DNA of 64,000 nucleotides from Alkalihalobacterium elongatum (GTDB lineage: Bacteria; Bacillota; Bacilli; Bacillales; Bacillaceae_F): the NCBI RefSeq assembly GCF_019024285.1, contig NZ_WMKZ01000020.1, forward strand, positions 1 through 64,000. Direction: 5' to 3'. The notes beneath the pieces were generated by a model. The model was not told the DNA's origin, searched no databases, and saw only the letters and a program-made list of their open reading frames with translations. A program made the position numbers and the translations under genes. The stretch's first letter is position 1; each line of letters begins with the position of its first letter. Positions 8,917 to 16,726 of this stretch are shown piece after piece.

Positions 8917-9008
8917 CTTTTTTAACCCTCCTAATTTCCTATACATTTCCCTCTAATATGGTAGCACAAAAAAGCACTTAAAGTTCAACAAATGTTTCGA
9001 CAAAAAAC

Positions 9009-9052
9009 GGGGTCTGTCCCCCACTGCTTTAACGCAATGGGGGACAGACCCC
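9009..9052. repeat. F1 palindrome, canonical
   Basis: Centre reads TGCTTTAACGCA instead of TGCGTTAAAGCG. It sits seven bases past the stop of the minus-strand lipoprotein gene. Confidence 0.92.
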
Positions 9053-9058
9053 ATTTAA

Positions 9059-10105
9059 TTAGTTACTAAACGGCAGATGAGAGCTGTGAAGAGTAATTTT
9101 CAGGTCGCCATCAGTATTTCTTGTATAAGCGAAAGAGTATTCTACTTCAACAGGTTCTCCTCCGTTAGCTGGTGTGAAATAATACACGCCCATACTTACA
9201 GCCTTATTTCCTTCAATTTTAACCCCTTCATTTTCCCAACGTACATCTGACCAAGGTGTAATAGCAAACCCTTTATCCTCGGCAATATCTCCACCGATGA
9301 AATAAGATAAAGCCTCTTCAAATGTACCACGGTGACGTACTTCTAAAGCTAAAGTTGGCTTGAAAAGAACTTCGCCCATGTCATAACCATAGAAACGTTC
9401 GATATGCTCAACAGCAGCGGCTTCATAATCGCCACCCTCGCTGTATACTTCTCCGATATGTACAATTCCTTCTCCCCAGCTTTGCTGGAATTCTAATACT
9501 TCCTCTTCTGTGATTGCTTGAGCAGCACTAAACGGTAAATGAGAGCTGTGAAGGACAATTTTCATGTCGCCATCAGTATTCTTTTTAAAAGTGAAAGTGT
9601 ATTCTACTTCTACAGGCTCTCCTCCATTAGCTGGTGTGAAATAATACACGCCCATACTTACAGCTTTATTTCCTTCAATTAAAACCCCTTCATTTTCCCA
9701 ACGTACATCTGACCAAGGTGTAATAGCAAACCCTTTATCCTCGGCAATATCTCCACCTATGAAATAAGATAAAGCACTTTCAAAGGTACCACGGAAACGT
9801 TCCTCTCTGGCTAAAGTTGGTTTGAAAAGAACTTCACTCATGTCATAACCATAAAATCGTTCGATATGTTCAGTAGCAGCAGCTTCATAGTCGCCACCCT
9901 CGCTGTATACTTCTCCTATATGTACAATTCCTTCTCCCCAGCTTTGTTGAAATTCCAGAACTTCTTCCTCTGTGATGACATGCGTTAATTCAGCAGCTTC
10001 TACTTCTGCTGCTGGCTCACTAGAAGTAGAGTTCGAACATGCTACTAATGTCATTGCTACAAAAGCAGCACCTAAAATTGTTGAAATTCCCTTAAATCTT
10101 TTCAA
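9059..10105 (-). CDS. lipoprotein with two tandem NTF2-fold domains, iota-carbonic-anhydrase-like
   Basis: A signal peptide with lipobox TLVAC (Cys23) is followed by two nearly identical domains of about 150 residues (about 44-195 and 198-348). Each has ITEEEVLEFQQSWGEGIVH, VLFKPTLA, ALSYFIGGD, GFAITPWSDVRWENEG, MGVYYFTPANGG and a terminal LHSSHLPFS. This pattern is what I recall from the NTF2-like proteins often annotated as phosphoribosyl-AMP cyclohydrolase (COG4337). That group was later recognised as iota-class carbonic anhydrases, whose end motif is LHHSS-P. Placement outside the membrane would fit CO2/bicarbonate exchange at the surface. Enzyme activity is inference; the His/Ser order at the end motif differs slightly. 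The two halves are so similar, including at DNA level, that duplication looks recent. The promoter is described at 10162-10190. Confidence 0.7.
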   Translation of the reverse strand: MKRFKGISTILGAAFVAMTLVACSNSTSSEPAAEVEAAELTHVITEEEVLEFQQSWGEGIVHIGEVYSEGGDYEAAATEHIERFYGYDMSEVLFKPTLAREERFRGTFESALSYFIGGDIAEDKGFAITPWSDVRWENEGVLIEGNKAVSMGVYYFTPANGGEPVEVEYTFTFKKNTDGDMKIVLHSSHLPFSAAQAITEEEVLEFQQSWGEGIVHIGEVYSEGGDYEAAAVEHIERFYGYDMGEVLFKPTLALEVRHRGTFEEALSYFIGGDIAEDKGFAITPWSDVRWENEGVKIEGNKAVSMGVYYFTPANGGEPVEVEYSFAYTRNTDGDLKITLHSSHLPFSN

Positions 10106-10161
10106 AATCTTTTACACCCCTTAAAATTTTTGTAACTTATTTGTTTTACACAACATAGATT

Positions 10162-10190
10162 AGTATAGTTAACTACATGTTAACAGTCAA
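10162..10190 (-). promoter_or_regulatory. promoter of the NTF2/iota-CA lipoprotein with operator in spacer
   Basis: On the minus strand: -35 TTGACT (10190-10185), a spacer of exactly 17 bases, and -10 TATACT (10167-10162). The whole spacer is the inverted repeat GTTAACATGTAGTTAAC (10184-10168). A repressor bound there would cover the RNA polymerase site. The divergent XRE gene at 10307 is the obvious candidate repressor. Confidence 0.75.
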
Positions 10191-10203
10191 TGATTTTTCA
10201 TCT

Positions 10204-10265
10204 AAAAGTTAACTTTATTGCTAAAATATCCCATAGTTAGATAGCCTGTACTGCAATGGTATAAT
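10204..10265 (+). promoter_or_regulatory. promoter of the XRE gene
   Basis: Extended -10 TGGTATAAT (TATAAT at 10260-10265) with a weak -35 TTAGAT (10237-10242), spacer 17. AGTTAACT (10206-10213) upstream repeats the GTTAAC half-site of the divergent operator, so autoregulation is plausible. Confidence 0.55.
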
Positions 10266-10306
10266 TAACTAAATGCATACTGTTTTAATAAGGAGGAGCG
10301 CTATTC

Positions 10307-10681
10307 ATGCCAGACTTTAAATCAAGGCTTAAACGTTTAAGAAAAGAAAACGGATTAACCCAGCAAGAAGTAGGAGATAAACTTGGGGTTTCAAAGGTCG
10401 CTGTCTCTGGTTACGAAAACGGGATTCGGTCTCCAGAAACTGAGACATTGAAAAAAATTGCTTCCTTGTTTAACGTTTCAATTGATTATTTAGTAGGGTA
10501 TTCGAATAGTCCTAGCCGTTCCGATGATAAAAATTCCGATGATTATTATCTAATTTCTGATATAGGACTTCTGCAAGGAAAGTACAAACTCATTATTGAG
10601 GATGAAATCGTAGACCAGGCGTTACTAAAAGAAACACTTGATTATATAAAAGCTAAAAGAATAATGAAGAAAATGCGTTAA
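10307..10681 (+). CDS. XRE-family transcriptional regulator
   Basis: 124 residues; AAGGAGGAG lies upstream of the ATG. Residues about 5-60 form a lambda-repressor-like helix-turn-helix (LKRLRKENGLTQQEVGDKLGVSKVAVSGYENGIRSP), the type of SinR and phage repressors. The C-terminal half is acidic then helical and probably dimerises. It is divergent from the two-domain lipoprotein, whose promoter spacer is a GTTAAC palindrome; local control of that gene is the simplest model. An F1 hairpin follows the stop. Confidence 0.88.
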   Translation: MPDFKSRLKRLRKENGLTQQEVGDKLGVSKVAVSGYENGIRSPETETLKKIASLFNVSIDYLVGYSNSPSRSDDKNSDDYYLISDIGLLQGKYKLIIEDEIVDQALLKETLDYIKAKRIMKKMR

Positions 10682-10685
10682 AAAT

Positions 10686-10729
10686 GGGGTCTGTCCCCCA
10701 CTGCGTTAAAGCGGTGAGGGACAGACCCC
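10686..10729. repeat. F1 palindrome
   Basis: Canonical with one mismatch in the right arm (GTGAGGGACAGACCCC), four bases past the XRE stop. Confidence 0.92.
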
Positions 10730-10795
10730 ATCTCATGTGTTATTATTTAAATATAATTAATACTATAAATCACTACCATATTAGGGGGACAAACA

Positions 10796-11842
10796 TTGAA
10801 CGTACTTTTAACAGGTGGCACTGGGTTTGTAGGAAAACAAGTTATATTAGGCTTGCTCCGAACGGGACATACGGTGTTTTCCATCATACGAAATACCCGA
10901 AAAGGTGATAAATTATTAGCCAGCATCCCAACTGAACATAGAGGGCGTTTTCATATCATAGAAGGCGATATTTCTCTAGAGGATGTTGGCCTTTCACAAG
11001 ATGCGATAATGACATTAAAACAGAATCAAATAGATGCCGTTTATCATATGGCTGCCTATTTATCCTTTGATCCAAAAGACAAGGATAAAACTTTCCACAT
11101 CAATGTAACAGGTACGAAATATCTTCTAGAACTAACAAAGAAGATAAGTGCTAAGCGCTTTTTCCATGTGAGTACAGCTTATACATTAGGGACAGAAGTT
11201 TATGCGAAAGAAGAGCTTCATTCCCTTGATCGATCATTTGTAAATTTTTACGAAGAAAGTAAATGCCAAGCCGAGCATTTAGTTTTTTCATATGCTGATC
11301 AATTCGATGTGAGTATTTTCCGTCCGTCTATTATTATGGGAGATTCCAAAACTGGAGAAGCCGACACCTCGTTTGCTCTCTACGGAATAATAAAAAGTTT
11401 AAAGCTATTAAAAAGACGGATGGAGCGAAGCAAACAAACCTACGATCAACCCTTTAAGTTACTATGTAATAAAGAAACACATCAAAATTTTGTACCAGTA
11501 GATTTTGTATCCGAGGTTTTAATTGCAGGCTTGAAGTATGCCAAGAAGGATCAAATTTATCATCTGACTACGAATAATCCACCTTCTAATGAAGCTTTGT
11601 ATATGTTAGTAAAAGAGGCCCTTGGGATTCAATCGCTCGTATTGGTCCCGACAACCTATGATGGTGAATTAACAAGCGAAGAAAAATTAATTAATGAACC
11701 TTTACGAATCTTCCATCCCTACTGGGAGCGTACCATCGTGTTTGATAATACAAACACCCAGCACCTTTGCAAAGAAGCGGGAATCCCCCCTCTTAACACG
11801 GATATAGACATGCTCCAAAGGATTATTTCAAAAAGCGAATGA
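10796..11842 (+). CDS. NAD(P)-dependent extended short-chain dehydrogenase/epimerase
   Basis: The TTG start at 10796 is chosen from TTAGGGGGAC upstream. 348 residues. The N-terminal nucleotide site is LLTGGTGFVGKQV, and the active-site pair is in YEESK (Tyr-x-x-x-Lys), preceded by HVSTAYTLGT. The C-terminal part resembles the NAD-binding-4 / thioester-reductase branch of extended SDRs more than sugar epimerases. It is a cytosolic oxidoreductase, substrate unknown. It stands alone between two F1 hairpins. Confidence 0.85.
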   Translation: MNVLLTGGTGFVGKQVILGLLRTGHTVFSIIRNTRKGDKLLASIPTEHRGRFHIIEGDISLEDVGLSQDAIMTLKQNQIDAVYHMAAYLSFDPKDKDKTFHINVTGTKYLLELTKKISAKRFFHVSTAYTLGTEVYAKEELHSLDRSFVNFYEESKCQAEHLVFSYADQFDVSIFRPSIIMGDSKTGEADTSFALYGIIKSLKLLKRRMERSKQTYDQPFKLLCNKETHQNFVPVDFVSEVLIAGLKYAKKDQIYHLTTNNPPSNEALYMLVKEALGIQSLVLVPTTYDGELTSEEKLINEPLRIFHPYWERTIVFDNTNTQHLCKEAGIPPLNTDIDMLQRIISKSE

Positions 11843-11847
11843 AAGAA

Positions 11848-11891
11848 GGGGTCTGTCCCCCACTGCGTTAAAGCGGTGGGGGACAGACCCC
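11848..11891. repeat. F1 palindrome, canonical
   Basis: Perfect 16-bp arms, followed by TTTTTT on the plus strand, so it likely also terminates the SDR transcript. Confidence 0.93.
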
Positions 11892-12006
11892 TTTTTTGCA
11901 GATAAAATAAATTTTTTTGTTCACAAAATCGTCACTTACCATTAAAATGAAATTTATGGAAGAGTTTCTCACAAAGTACTTGAAAAAAAATGTGAGGGGT
12001 ATTGAT

Positions 12007-12564
12007 ATGAATTCAGAAAAAGTAATGAAAAGTGAGCTTAATCAAGAGGAATCTTTTTTTTCAATTTATATTAAGAAAATGAAAGGTGAAAAAAGTAACA
12101 TATCAAGCTATAAGATTACTGAGCATTTGGTTTCAGCTCTTGGAGGGCTACTTGCGATGTGTTTAATTAGCTTAGTTGCTTTTACTTTAGGTTACCCAAT
12201 GGTTCTGGGACCTATAGGTGCAAGTTGTCTGTTGGTGTTTGTTGCTTATTCCGGTCCTTTTTCACAACCTCGTTCAGTAATTGGTGGACATATTATAGCA
12301 ACACTTGCTGCTCTTACTGTATGGGAGTTCTTGGGGAGAACTTATTTAACAATAGGAATAACGTTAGCACTAGTTATTTTTTTAATGGCTATTTTAAACA
12401 TGATGCACCCTCCAGCAGCTGCAAGTGCAGTAGTAGCTATCAATGTACAAGTGGGATGGGGATTTTTCGTCGCTATTGTTGTAAGTGCTATATTAGTGGT
12501 GGCGTTCTCAGTTTTTTATAATAACTTATTTAAGGATAGACAATATCCTAAACACTGGATTTAA
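12007..12564 (+). CDS. HPP-family membrane protein
   Basis: The ATG at 12007 follows GAGGGG; the in-frame ATG at 11917 has no site. 185 residues. After a 45-residue cytoplasmic N terminus come four to five hydrophobic segments. They contain the family signatures GPIGASCLLVF and MHPPAAASA (the His-Pro-Pro that names the family). HPP proteins have been linked to nitrite transport in cyanobacteria and plants; the cargo here is unknown. A small zinc-ribbon-like ORF begins 27 bases after the stop. Confidence 0.85.
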   Translation: MNSEKVMKSELNQEESFFSIYIKKMKGEKSNISSYKITEHLVSALGGLLAMCLISLVAFTLGYPMVLGPIGASCLLVFVAYSGPFSQPRSVIGGHIIATLAALTVWEFLGRTYLTIGITLALVIFLMAILNMMHPPAAASAVVAINVQVGWGFFVAIVVSAILVVAFSVFYNNLFKDRQYPKHWI

Positions 12565-12590
12565 GATTATTAATCTAGGAGTAATCGTTA

Positions 12591-12746
12591 ATGGATGAAA
12601 AAGTGGGAACATGTTCTCGGTGTTCTAAAACTATCTACTGCAAAAGCGGTTTTCTAAATGGGACTATACTAAAAGAAGGAAAACTCATTTGTTTCCAATC
12701 TGAAGAAAATGATATTGAAAAAGGGGTCTGTCCCCCACTGCGTTAA
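12591..12746 (+). CDS. small Cys-rich protein (51 aa) ending in an F1 repeat
   Basis: AGGAG nine bases before the ATG. The product MDEKVGTCSRCSKTIYC... has two CxxC-like pairs (C8/C11, C17, C34), like a short zinc ribbon. The last seven residues (GVCPPLR) and the TAA stop come from the F1 copy at 12723, so the native C terminus may be lost. It may be translated together with the HPP gene. Confidence 0.5.
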   Translation: MDEKVGTCSRCSKTIYCKSGFLNGTILKEGKLICFQSEENDIEKGVCPPLR

Positions 12747-12766
12747 AGCGGTGAGGGACAGACCTC
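12723..12766. repeat. F1 palindrome
   Basis: Right arm with two changes (GTGAGGGACAGACCTC). Its TAA (12744-12746) closes the small ORF. Confidence 0.9.
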
Positions 12767-12841
12767 TTTCTTATAAATTCCTATTTTATTTAGTAGTTAT
12801 GTGATATGTTTAAGGTAATTACTAGGAAATTAGGTGCTAAT

Positions 12842-14104
12842 ATGGAAAATCTACTTATTAATATACTTTTTGTTCTATTACCTATCTTAATCTTCCAACT
12901 CTTTTATATTAATACAGATTTAAAGTACAAAAACATCATATTAGCTACCGTTTTTAGTATCTCAATCTTGATATGTATGAATTTCCCAATTACAAACTAT
13001 GAAGGGCATTTATTTGATCTAAGGTATATTGCATTTGTATTAGGAGCCCTTTATGGTGGAAAAAGGGTTGCTATTTTCCTCTATTTTGTAATCTTAACTT
13101 ACCGGTTTTATATAGGTGGCGCAGGTTTTTATATTGCCTTGATAGATAGTACTTTATTATTAATTGTTCTATTATTTTTACTAATACCAAAATATCAAAC
13201 ATATTCTCTCAAAACAAAAATAATTGGCACGATGGCTTTGCTTGGACTTGTTGCTATTATTAGCTTAATTACTTGTCATACATTATTTGGCTTTATCCTT
13301 CACGCTCCAACTGTTTTTTTATCTTCCTTTATTGTTGCCCAAGCTTTAACGATGGGTCTTTCTGTTTATTTTCTTGAATACTTAATTACAATCCACACAA
13401 TGAAACAGCAACTATATCATAATGAAAAATTAAAAAGCCTTAGTGAAATGGCGGCTAGCATCTCTCACGAAGTTCGAAATCCGTTAACAGTCACAAGAGG
13501 ATTTATCCAACTACTCAAAAGTCCAGGTATTGACGATAAGAAGAAAGATACTTATTTAGACTTGTCCCTTCAAGAATTAGACCGTGCTGAATCGATCATT
13601 TCAGATTACCTTACGTTTGCAAAGCCACATGTAAATATTGAACTGGAATTATTAAATATTACCGATGAAATGAACTATGTTGCGAATGTGATGCAGCCTT
13701 ATGCATTAATGCAAAATGTATCTATTACAAAAAAATTTTTCATTAAAGAGAGCTATATTTTAGGAAACAGAAAACAATTCCATCAATGCTTAATTAATTT
13801 ATCAAAAAATGCTATTGAATCCATGCAAAGCGGTGGAAAGCTAGAGTTTAAAGTAAGCAAAGAAAATAATAAAATAACTTTACAGCTAACGGATACTGGA
13901 GTTGGAATGTCCTCTGAGCAAATTGCACGTTTAGGCGTACCTTTTTTCACAAATAAAGAAAAGGGTACGGGTTTAGGAACAATGGTCGCTTTCAGTATTG
14001 TGAAAGCAATGAAGGGAGAAATAAAGGTAAATAGCAAACTGAACGCAGGAACTACATTTACTATTTCGATACCAGAGAGTGTAAGTAAGTCAACAACAGA
14101 CTAA
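12842..14104 (+). CDS. 5TM sensor histidine kinase, sporulation-kinase-like
   Basis: 420 residues from the ATG at 12842 (an alternative at 12806 has no better ribosome site). Five to six membrane helices fill residues 1-185, with the LYT-receptor pattern YEGHLFDLRYIAFVLGALYGG. HisKA follows, with phospho-acceptor His about 209 in SISHEVRNPLT. The HATPase_c domain has N-box NLSKNAIESMQ, G1 DTGVGMS and G2 KGTGLGT. The layout matches KinB-type kinases that feed the Spo0F phosphorelay in Bacillus. No response regulator gene lies next to it, which fits an orphan phosphorelay kinase. The signal sensed is unknown. Confidence 0.88.
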   Translation: MENLLINILFVLLPILIFQLFYINTDLKYKNIILATVFSISILICMNFPITNYEGHLFDLRYIAFVLGALYGGKRVAIFLYFVILTYRFYIGGAGFYIALIDSTLLLIVLLFLLIPKYQTYSLKTKIIGTMALLGLVAIISLITCHTLFGFILHAPTVFLSSFIVAQALTMGLSVYFLEYLITIHTMKQQLYHNEKLKSLSEMAASISHEVRNPLTVTRGFIQLLKSPGIDDKKKDTYLDLSLQELDRAESIISDYLTFAKPHVNIELELLNITDEMNYVANVMQPYALMQNVSITKKFFIKESYILGNRKQFHQCLINLSKNAIESMQSGGKLEFKVSKENNKITLQLTDTGVGMSSEQIARLGVPFFTNKEKGTGLGTMVAFSIVKAMKGEIKVNSKLNAGTTFTISIPESVSKSTTD

Positions 14105-14117
14105 ACGGTTGTTGACT
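14088..14117 (+). terminator. rho-independent terminator of the kinase gene
   Basis: AGTCAACAAC and GTTGTTGACT form a 10-bp stem around AGACTAAACG, followed by TTTTTTG. The stem begins inside the last codons and spans the stop. Confidence 0.85.
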
Positions 14118-14133
14118 TTTTTGTTGAATAATA

Positions 14134-14177
14134 GGGGTCTGTCCCCCACTGCGTTAAAGCGGTGGGGGACAGACCCC
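14134..14177. repeat. F1 palindrome, canonical
   Basis: Between the kinase terminator and the germination permease gene. Both edges read TAGGGG/CCCCTA, and the right edge supplies the permease stop codon TAG. Confidence 0.93.
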
Positions 14178-15271
14178 TATCTTTGTTTTCTTTTCCAAAC
14201 CGCCAAGTATCCTAAGACTATGGATGAATATGTAATCCCAAGTCCTAGATATGTAATAGGGCTGCCTAGGCTTTCAAGTTCCGTTATATTCTGCGGTAAA
14301 AAAGCAACAATCATTGATATAAATACAATGATTGGAGAAATCCAACTCCCTCCACCCTTTGGAGAGACTACATCCTTTATAATCTTAATGGCTAATAATT
14401 GATAAATCGAAGTACTAGTGAATAGTGCCATGATCCAAATTACTGATGTAACACTTTCTAACCTTTCAAAAAATTCACCAGGTACCTCAATTACTTTTGC
14501 AATTTCCATAAAAGGAAAAGTAATTTTTTGAATGGATTCTATACTAAAGATTGAATTAGTTACGACCACAATAAGTAAAAACATGAGGGTAACAATTACA
14601 CCAGCTATGTTTAAAGGTTTTAATGATAAGTTTCCCCCCATAAAACTCATAAGGTAAAAAAGTATAGGAATATCACCGATAAAGGGAAGAGATAATGCAA
14701 GGCTTCCTTTTATAATAGGCAATACTCCTTCAGACATGATCGGGAGTATTTTCCCAAATTCGATTTCATTAAAGTTACTTAAACAAATCATTACAATTAC
14801 AAAAAGAATAATTGGGAGAAACATAAGATTGATATGTACGATACCTTGAACACCTTTACTTACAGCATAAGAAGATGTCAACAAAAAAATAGCCACTAAT
14901 ACTTCTGATGGAGTTTGATCTAATAAATACATTTTAACTGAAAAGACCATGACCCGAACAACAAGTGCAACATTTAGTATAAAATATAGAGCTAAAATAA
15001 GACCAATAAATTTAGCAAACCATTTACCAGCTCTTCCTTTTTCAAAAAATTGTAGTAAAGTTTCACCTGGAAAATTTCGTTGTAGTTTAACATACAATGA
15101 AACAGTTAAAACCATGAATATTCCATTTAGTAAAATAGATATCCAACCATCTGGCGTTCCTATTTCAGAGGCCAATGTTCTCGGAGCAGTAATTATGGAA
15201 CTAGACAGTACAGCAGAAATAAGGACAATAGACATTTCTATAGGGGTAATTCGGTAATAGGAATTATTCAT
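14177..15271 (-). CDS. spore germination permease, GerAB/GerKB family
   Basis: 364 residues with about ten hydrophobic segments. It opens with the family pattern MNNSYYRITPIEMSIVLISAVLSS, then SEIGTPDGWIS. GerAB-type subunits are amino-acid-permease-like proteins of the spore inner membrane that bind germinants together with A and C subunits. No A (GerAA) or C (GerAC) gene is adjacent, so this is an orphan B subunit, a common situation in Bacillus genomes. It is direct evidence that the host forms endospores. The stop codon TAG is formed by the edge of an F1 repeat. Confidence 0.9.
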   Translation of the reverse strand: MNNSYYRITPIEMSIVLISAVLSSSIITAPRTLASEIGTPDGWISILLNGIFMVLTVSLYVKLQRNFPGETLLQFFEKGRAGKWFAKFIGLILALYFILNVALVVRVMVFSVKMYLLDQTPSEVLVAIFLLTSSYAVSKGVQGIVHINLMFLPIILFVIVMICLSNFNEIEFGKILPIMSEGVLPIIKGSLALSLPFIGDIPILFYLMSFMGGNLSLKPLNIAGVIVTLMFLLIVVVTNSIFSIESIQKITFPFMEIAKVIEVPGEFFERLESVTSVIWIMALFTSTSIYQLLAIKIIKDVVSPKGGGSWISPIIVFISMIVAFLPQNITELESLGSPITYLGLGITYSSIVLGYLAVWKRKQR

Positions 15272-15347
15272 AGTCTTTCTCCCTCTAGAAAGAACTTCAA
15301 TTTTAACCGCTTTGTTATTTTTTGAAATTTTTGGGTGAATTATTCAT

Positions 15348-15391
15348 GGGGTCTGTCCCCCACTGCGTTAAAGCGGTGGGGGACAGACCCC
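15348..15391. repeat. F1 palindrome, canonical
   Basis: In the intergenic region between the divergent permease and XRE-like genes, upstream of the promoter at 15408. Confidence 0.93.
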
Positions 15392-15407
15392 TCCAATATA
15401 ATGGAGC

Positions 15408-15436
15408 TTATCACACTATAAATATCTATCTATAAT
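15408..15436 (+). promoter_or_regulatory. sigma-A-type promoter of the 15463 gene
   Basis: TTATCA (15408-15413), spacer 17, TATAAT (15431-15436), then GAGGGGGAA ahead of the start. Confidence 0.6.
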
Positions 15437-15462
15437 AAAAATAGACTAAAAAAGAGGGGGAA

Positions 15463-16218
15463 GTGATTATATTGGACTACAAGAATAATGTTAAAGAGTT
15501 AATGGAAGAAAGGGAAATGTCCCTAAATAAATTAAGTAAGCTATGTGAACGCAGCATAAACACTCTAAGATCAATAAAAAATGATCCTTCGAAGAACTTT
15601 AATATGGACAGTGCAAGTGAATTGGCACAAGTGTTTAACTGTAGCATTAAAGACCTCATAGAAGATGATATAGCTTTAGTTTATTTTGATAAAGTCTACG
15701 AAGAACAAAAAGATAACCCTCTTTTTATTAATCAACAAATTTTCAGTCCGAAAAATAGTAAGTACTTAAAAGGCCTTCTTGCAGAAGTAGGAGTATCTTG
15801 TAATATCTCCCCATACAGTAATTACAGAACGACAATGGTAAAAAACTCTGAAGAAAAAAGCTCCATTATTGTTGACTTTAACCTTCGTGTCACCCGAACA
15901 GATATAACCTCATTATATATTGTAGACTTCTTTGTTATAGTTAATAGAATTTTAGTTAATGAAGCGGCGATTAAGGATGCCTTTATAAAAGCATTTGAAA
16001 TTTATGCTCGTAAGTTAAATATCGACGAGATTACATTTGATATTCCGACAGATCACGAAGTGCAGAAGGATCATATTTCCGATAGGTTAACAGATTTACC
16101 ATCAGATTTCAGCTATACAATGGGTACAGATCCAAGCATATTTGTTCAAAATAACTATGAATGTATTCGAAATCCATTCACCAAACGTCAAGTAACATGG
16201 AAAAAAGTTTTAAATTAG
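15463..16218 (+). CDS. XRE-type HTH protein with unknown C-terminal domain
   Basis: 251 residues. The first 60 hold a helix-turn-helix of the XRE type (ELMEEREMSLNKLSKLCERSINTLRSI...ELAQVFNCSIKDLIEDD). The remaining 190 residues have alternating hydrophobic strands and no motif I know (TSLYIVDFFVIVNRILVNEAAI). The start is GTG 15463 or TTG 15472; the GAGGGGG upstream fits the TTG spacing better. The 16258 gene follows after 39 bases and is probably co-transcribed. Confidence 0.7.
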   Translation: MIILDYKNNVKELMEEREMSLNKLSKLCERSINTLRSIKNDPSKNFNMDSASELAQVFNCSIKDLIEDDIALVYFDKVYEEQKDNPLFINQQIFSPKNSKYLKGLLAEVGVSCNISPYSNYRTTMVKNSEEKSSIIVDFNLRVTRTDITSLYIVDFFVIVNRILVNEAAIKDAFIKAFEIYARKLNIDEITFDIPTDHEVQKDHISDRLTDLPSDFSYTMGTDPSIFVQNNYECIRNPFTKRQVTWKKVLN

Positions 16219-16257
16219 TTAACAGTAGTAGATTCTACTTTTTCGGGGAGTTATAAA

Positions 16258-16680
16258 ATGGATAATAATAAAGTGTTAAAAAAACTAATTAGTACATTGT
16301 CTTCTTATAATAGCAAGCAGTCTTCGTTTGTAGACCTTTTTGAGAAAAATCCAGTGCTGTCAAAAGCTATTGAAGTTTTTAATGATGATATTGATAGTAT
16401 GATTTATTTAGTATTTGACCAAATGGGAATACCCGAGGAAGATGAGGATAATAAATATGAGCGAAAAAATTGGACAAGGGATGTGTGTTTCAGCCTAATT
16501 CATAAGGCAGCAAAAAATGATAAGTATGTAGAACCAGCAGTAGAATTAATTGCTGATTGGAAGAGACTAAGAGACTATACATCGAAGGTAGATTCTCATT
16601 CTTGGTTTTACTATGATCATCTTCTCGAGGAACACTTGACGGGGTATCAAGCATGGCATAAACAGAAACGTAAAGAATAA
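16258..16680 (+). CDS. hypothetical acidic cytosolic protein
   Basis: 140 residues; CGGGGAG lies upstream of the ATG. It is soluble and mostly helical, with an acidic patch (PEEDEDNKYERKNW) and a His/Trp-rich end (DSHSWFYYDHLLEEHLTGYQAWHKQ). Not recognised. It follows the XRE-like gene closely in the same direction, so the two may act together. An F1 hairpin starts two bases after its stop. Confidence 0.65.
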   Translation: MDNNKVLKKLISTLSSYNSKQSSFVDLFEKNPVLSKAIEVFNDDIDSMIYLVFDQMGIPEEDEDNKYERKNWTRDVCFSLIHKAAKNDKYVEPAVELIADWKRLRDYTSKVDSHSWFYYDHLLEEHLTGYQAWHKQKRKE

Positions 16681-16682
16681 TA

Positions 16683-16726
16683 GGGGTCTGTCCCCCACTG
16701 CGTTAAAGCGGTGAGGGACAGACCCC
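16683..16726. repeat. F1 palindrome
   Basis: Lies between convergent genes. Edges are TAGGGG and CCCCTA, and the right edge gives the TAG stop of the 540-aa minus-strand gene. Confidence 0.93.

Noticed and set aside
9059-10105. Phosphoribosyl-AMP cyclohydrolase (HisI)
   Set aside because: Proteins with this sequence pattern are often so annotated, but the fold pattern is NTF2-like, it is an exported lipoprotein, and no HisI metal-binding motif is visible.
10684-10908. ORF 10684-10908 overlapping the SDR start
   Set aside because: It begins in an F1 repeat and overlaps the well-supported SDR gene in another frame.
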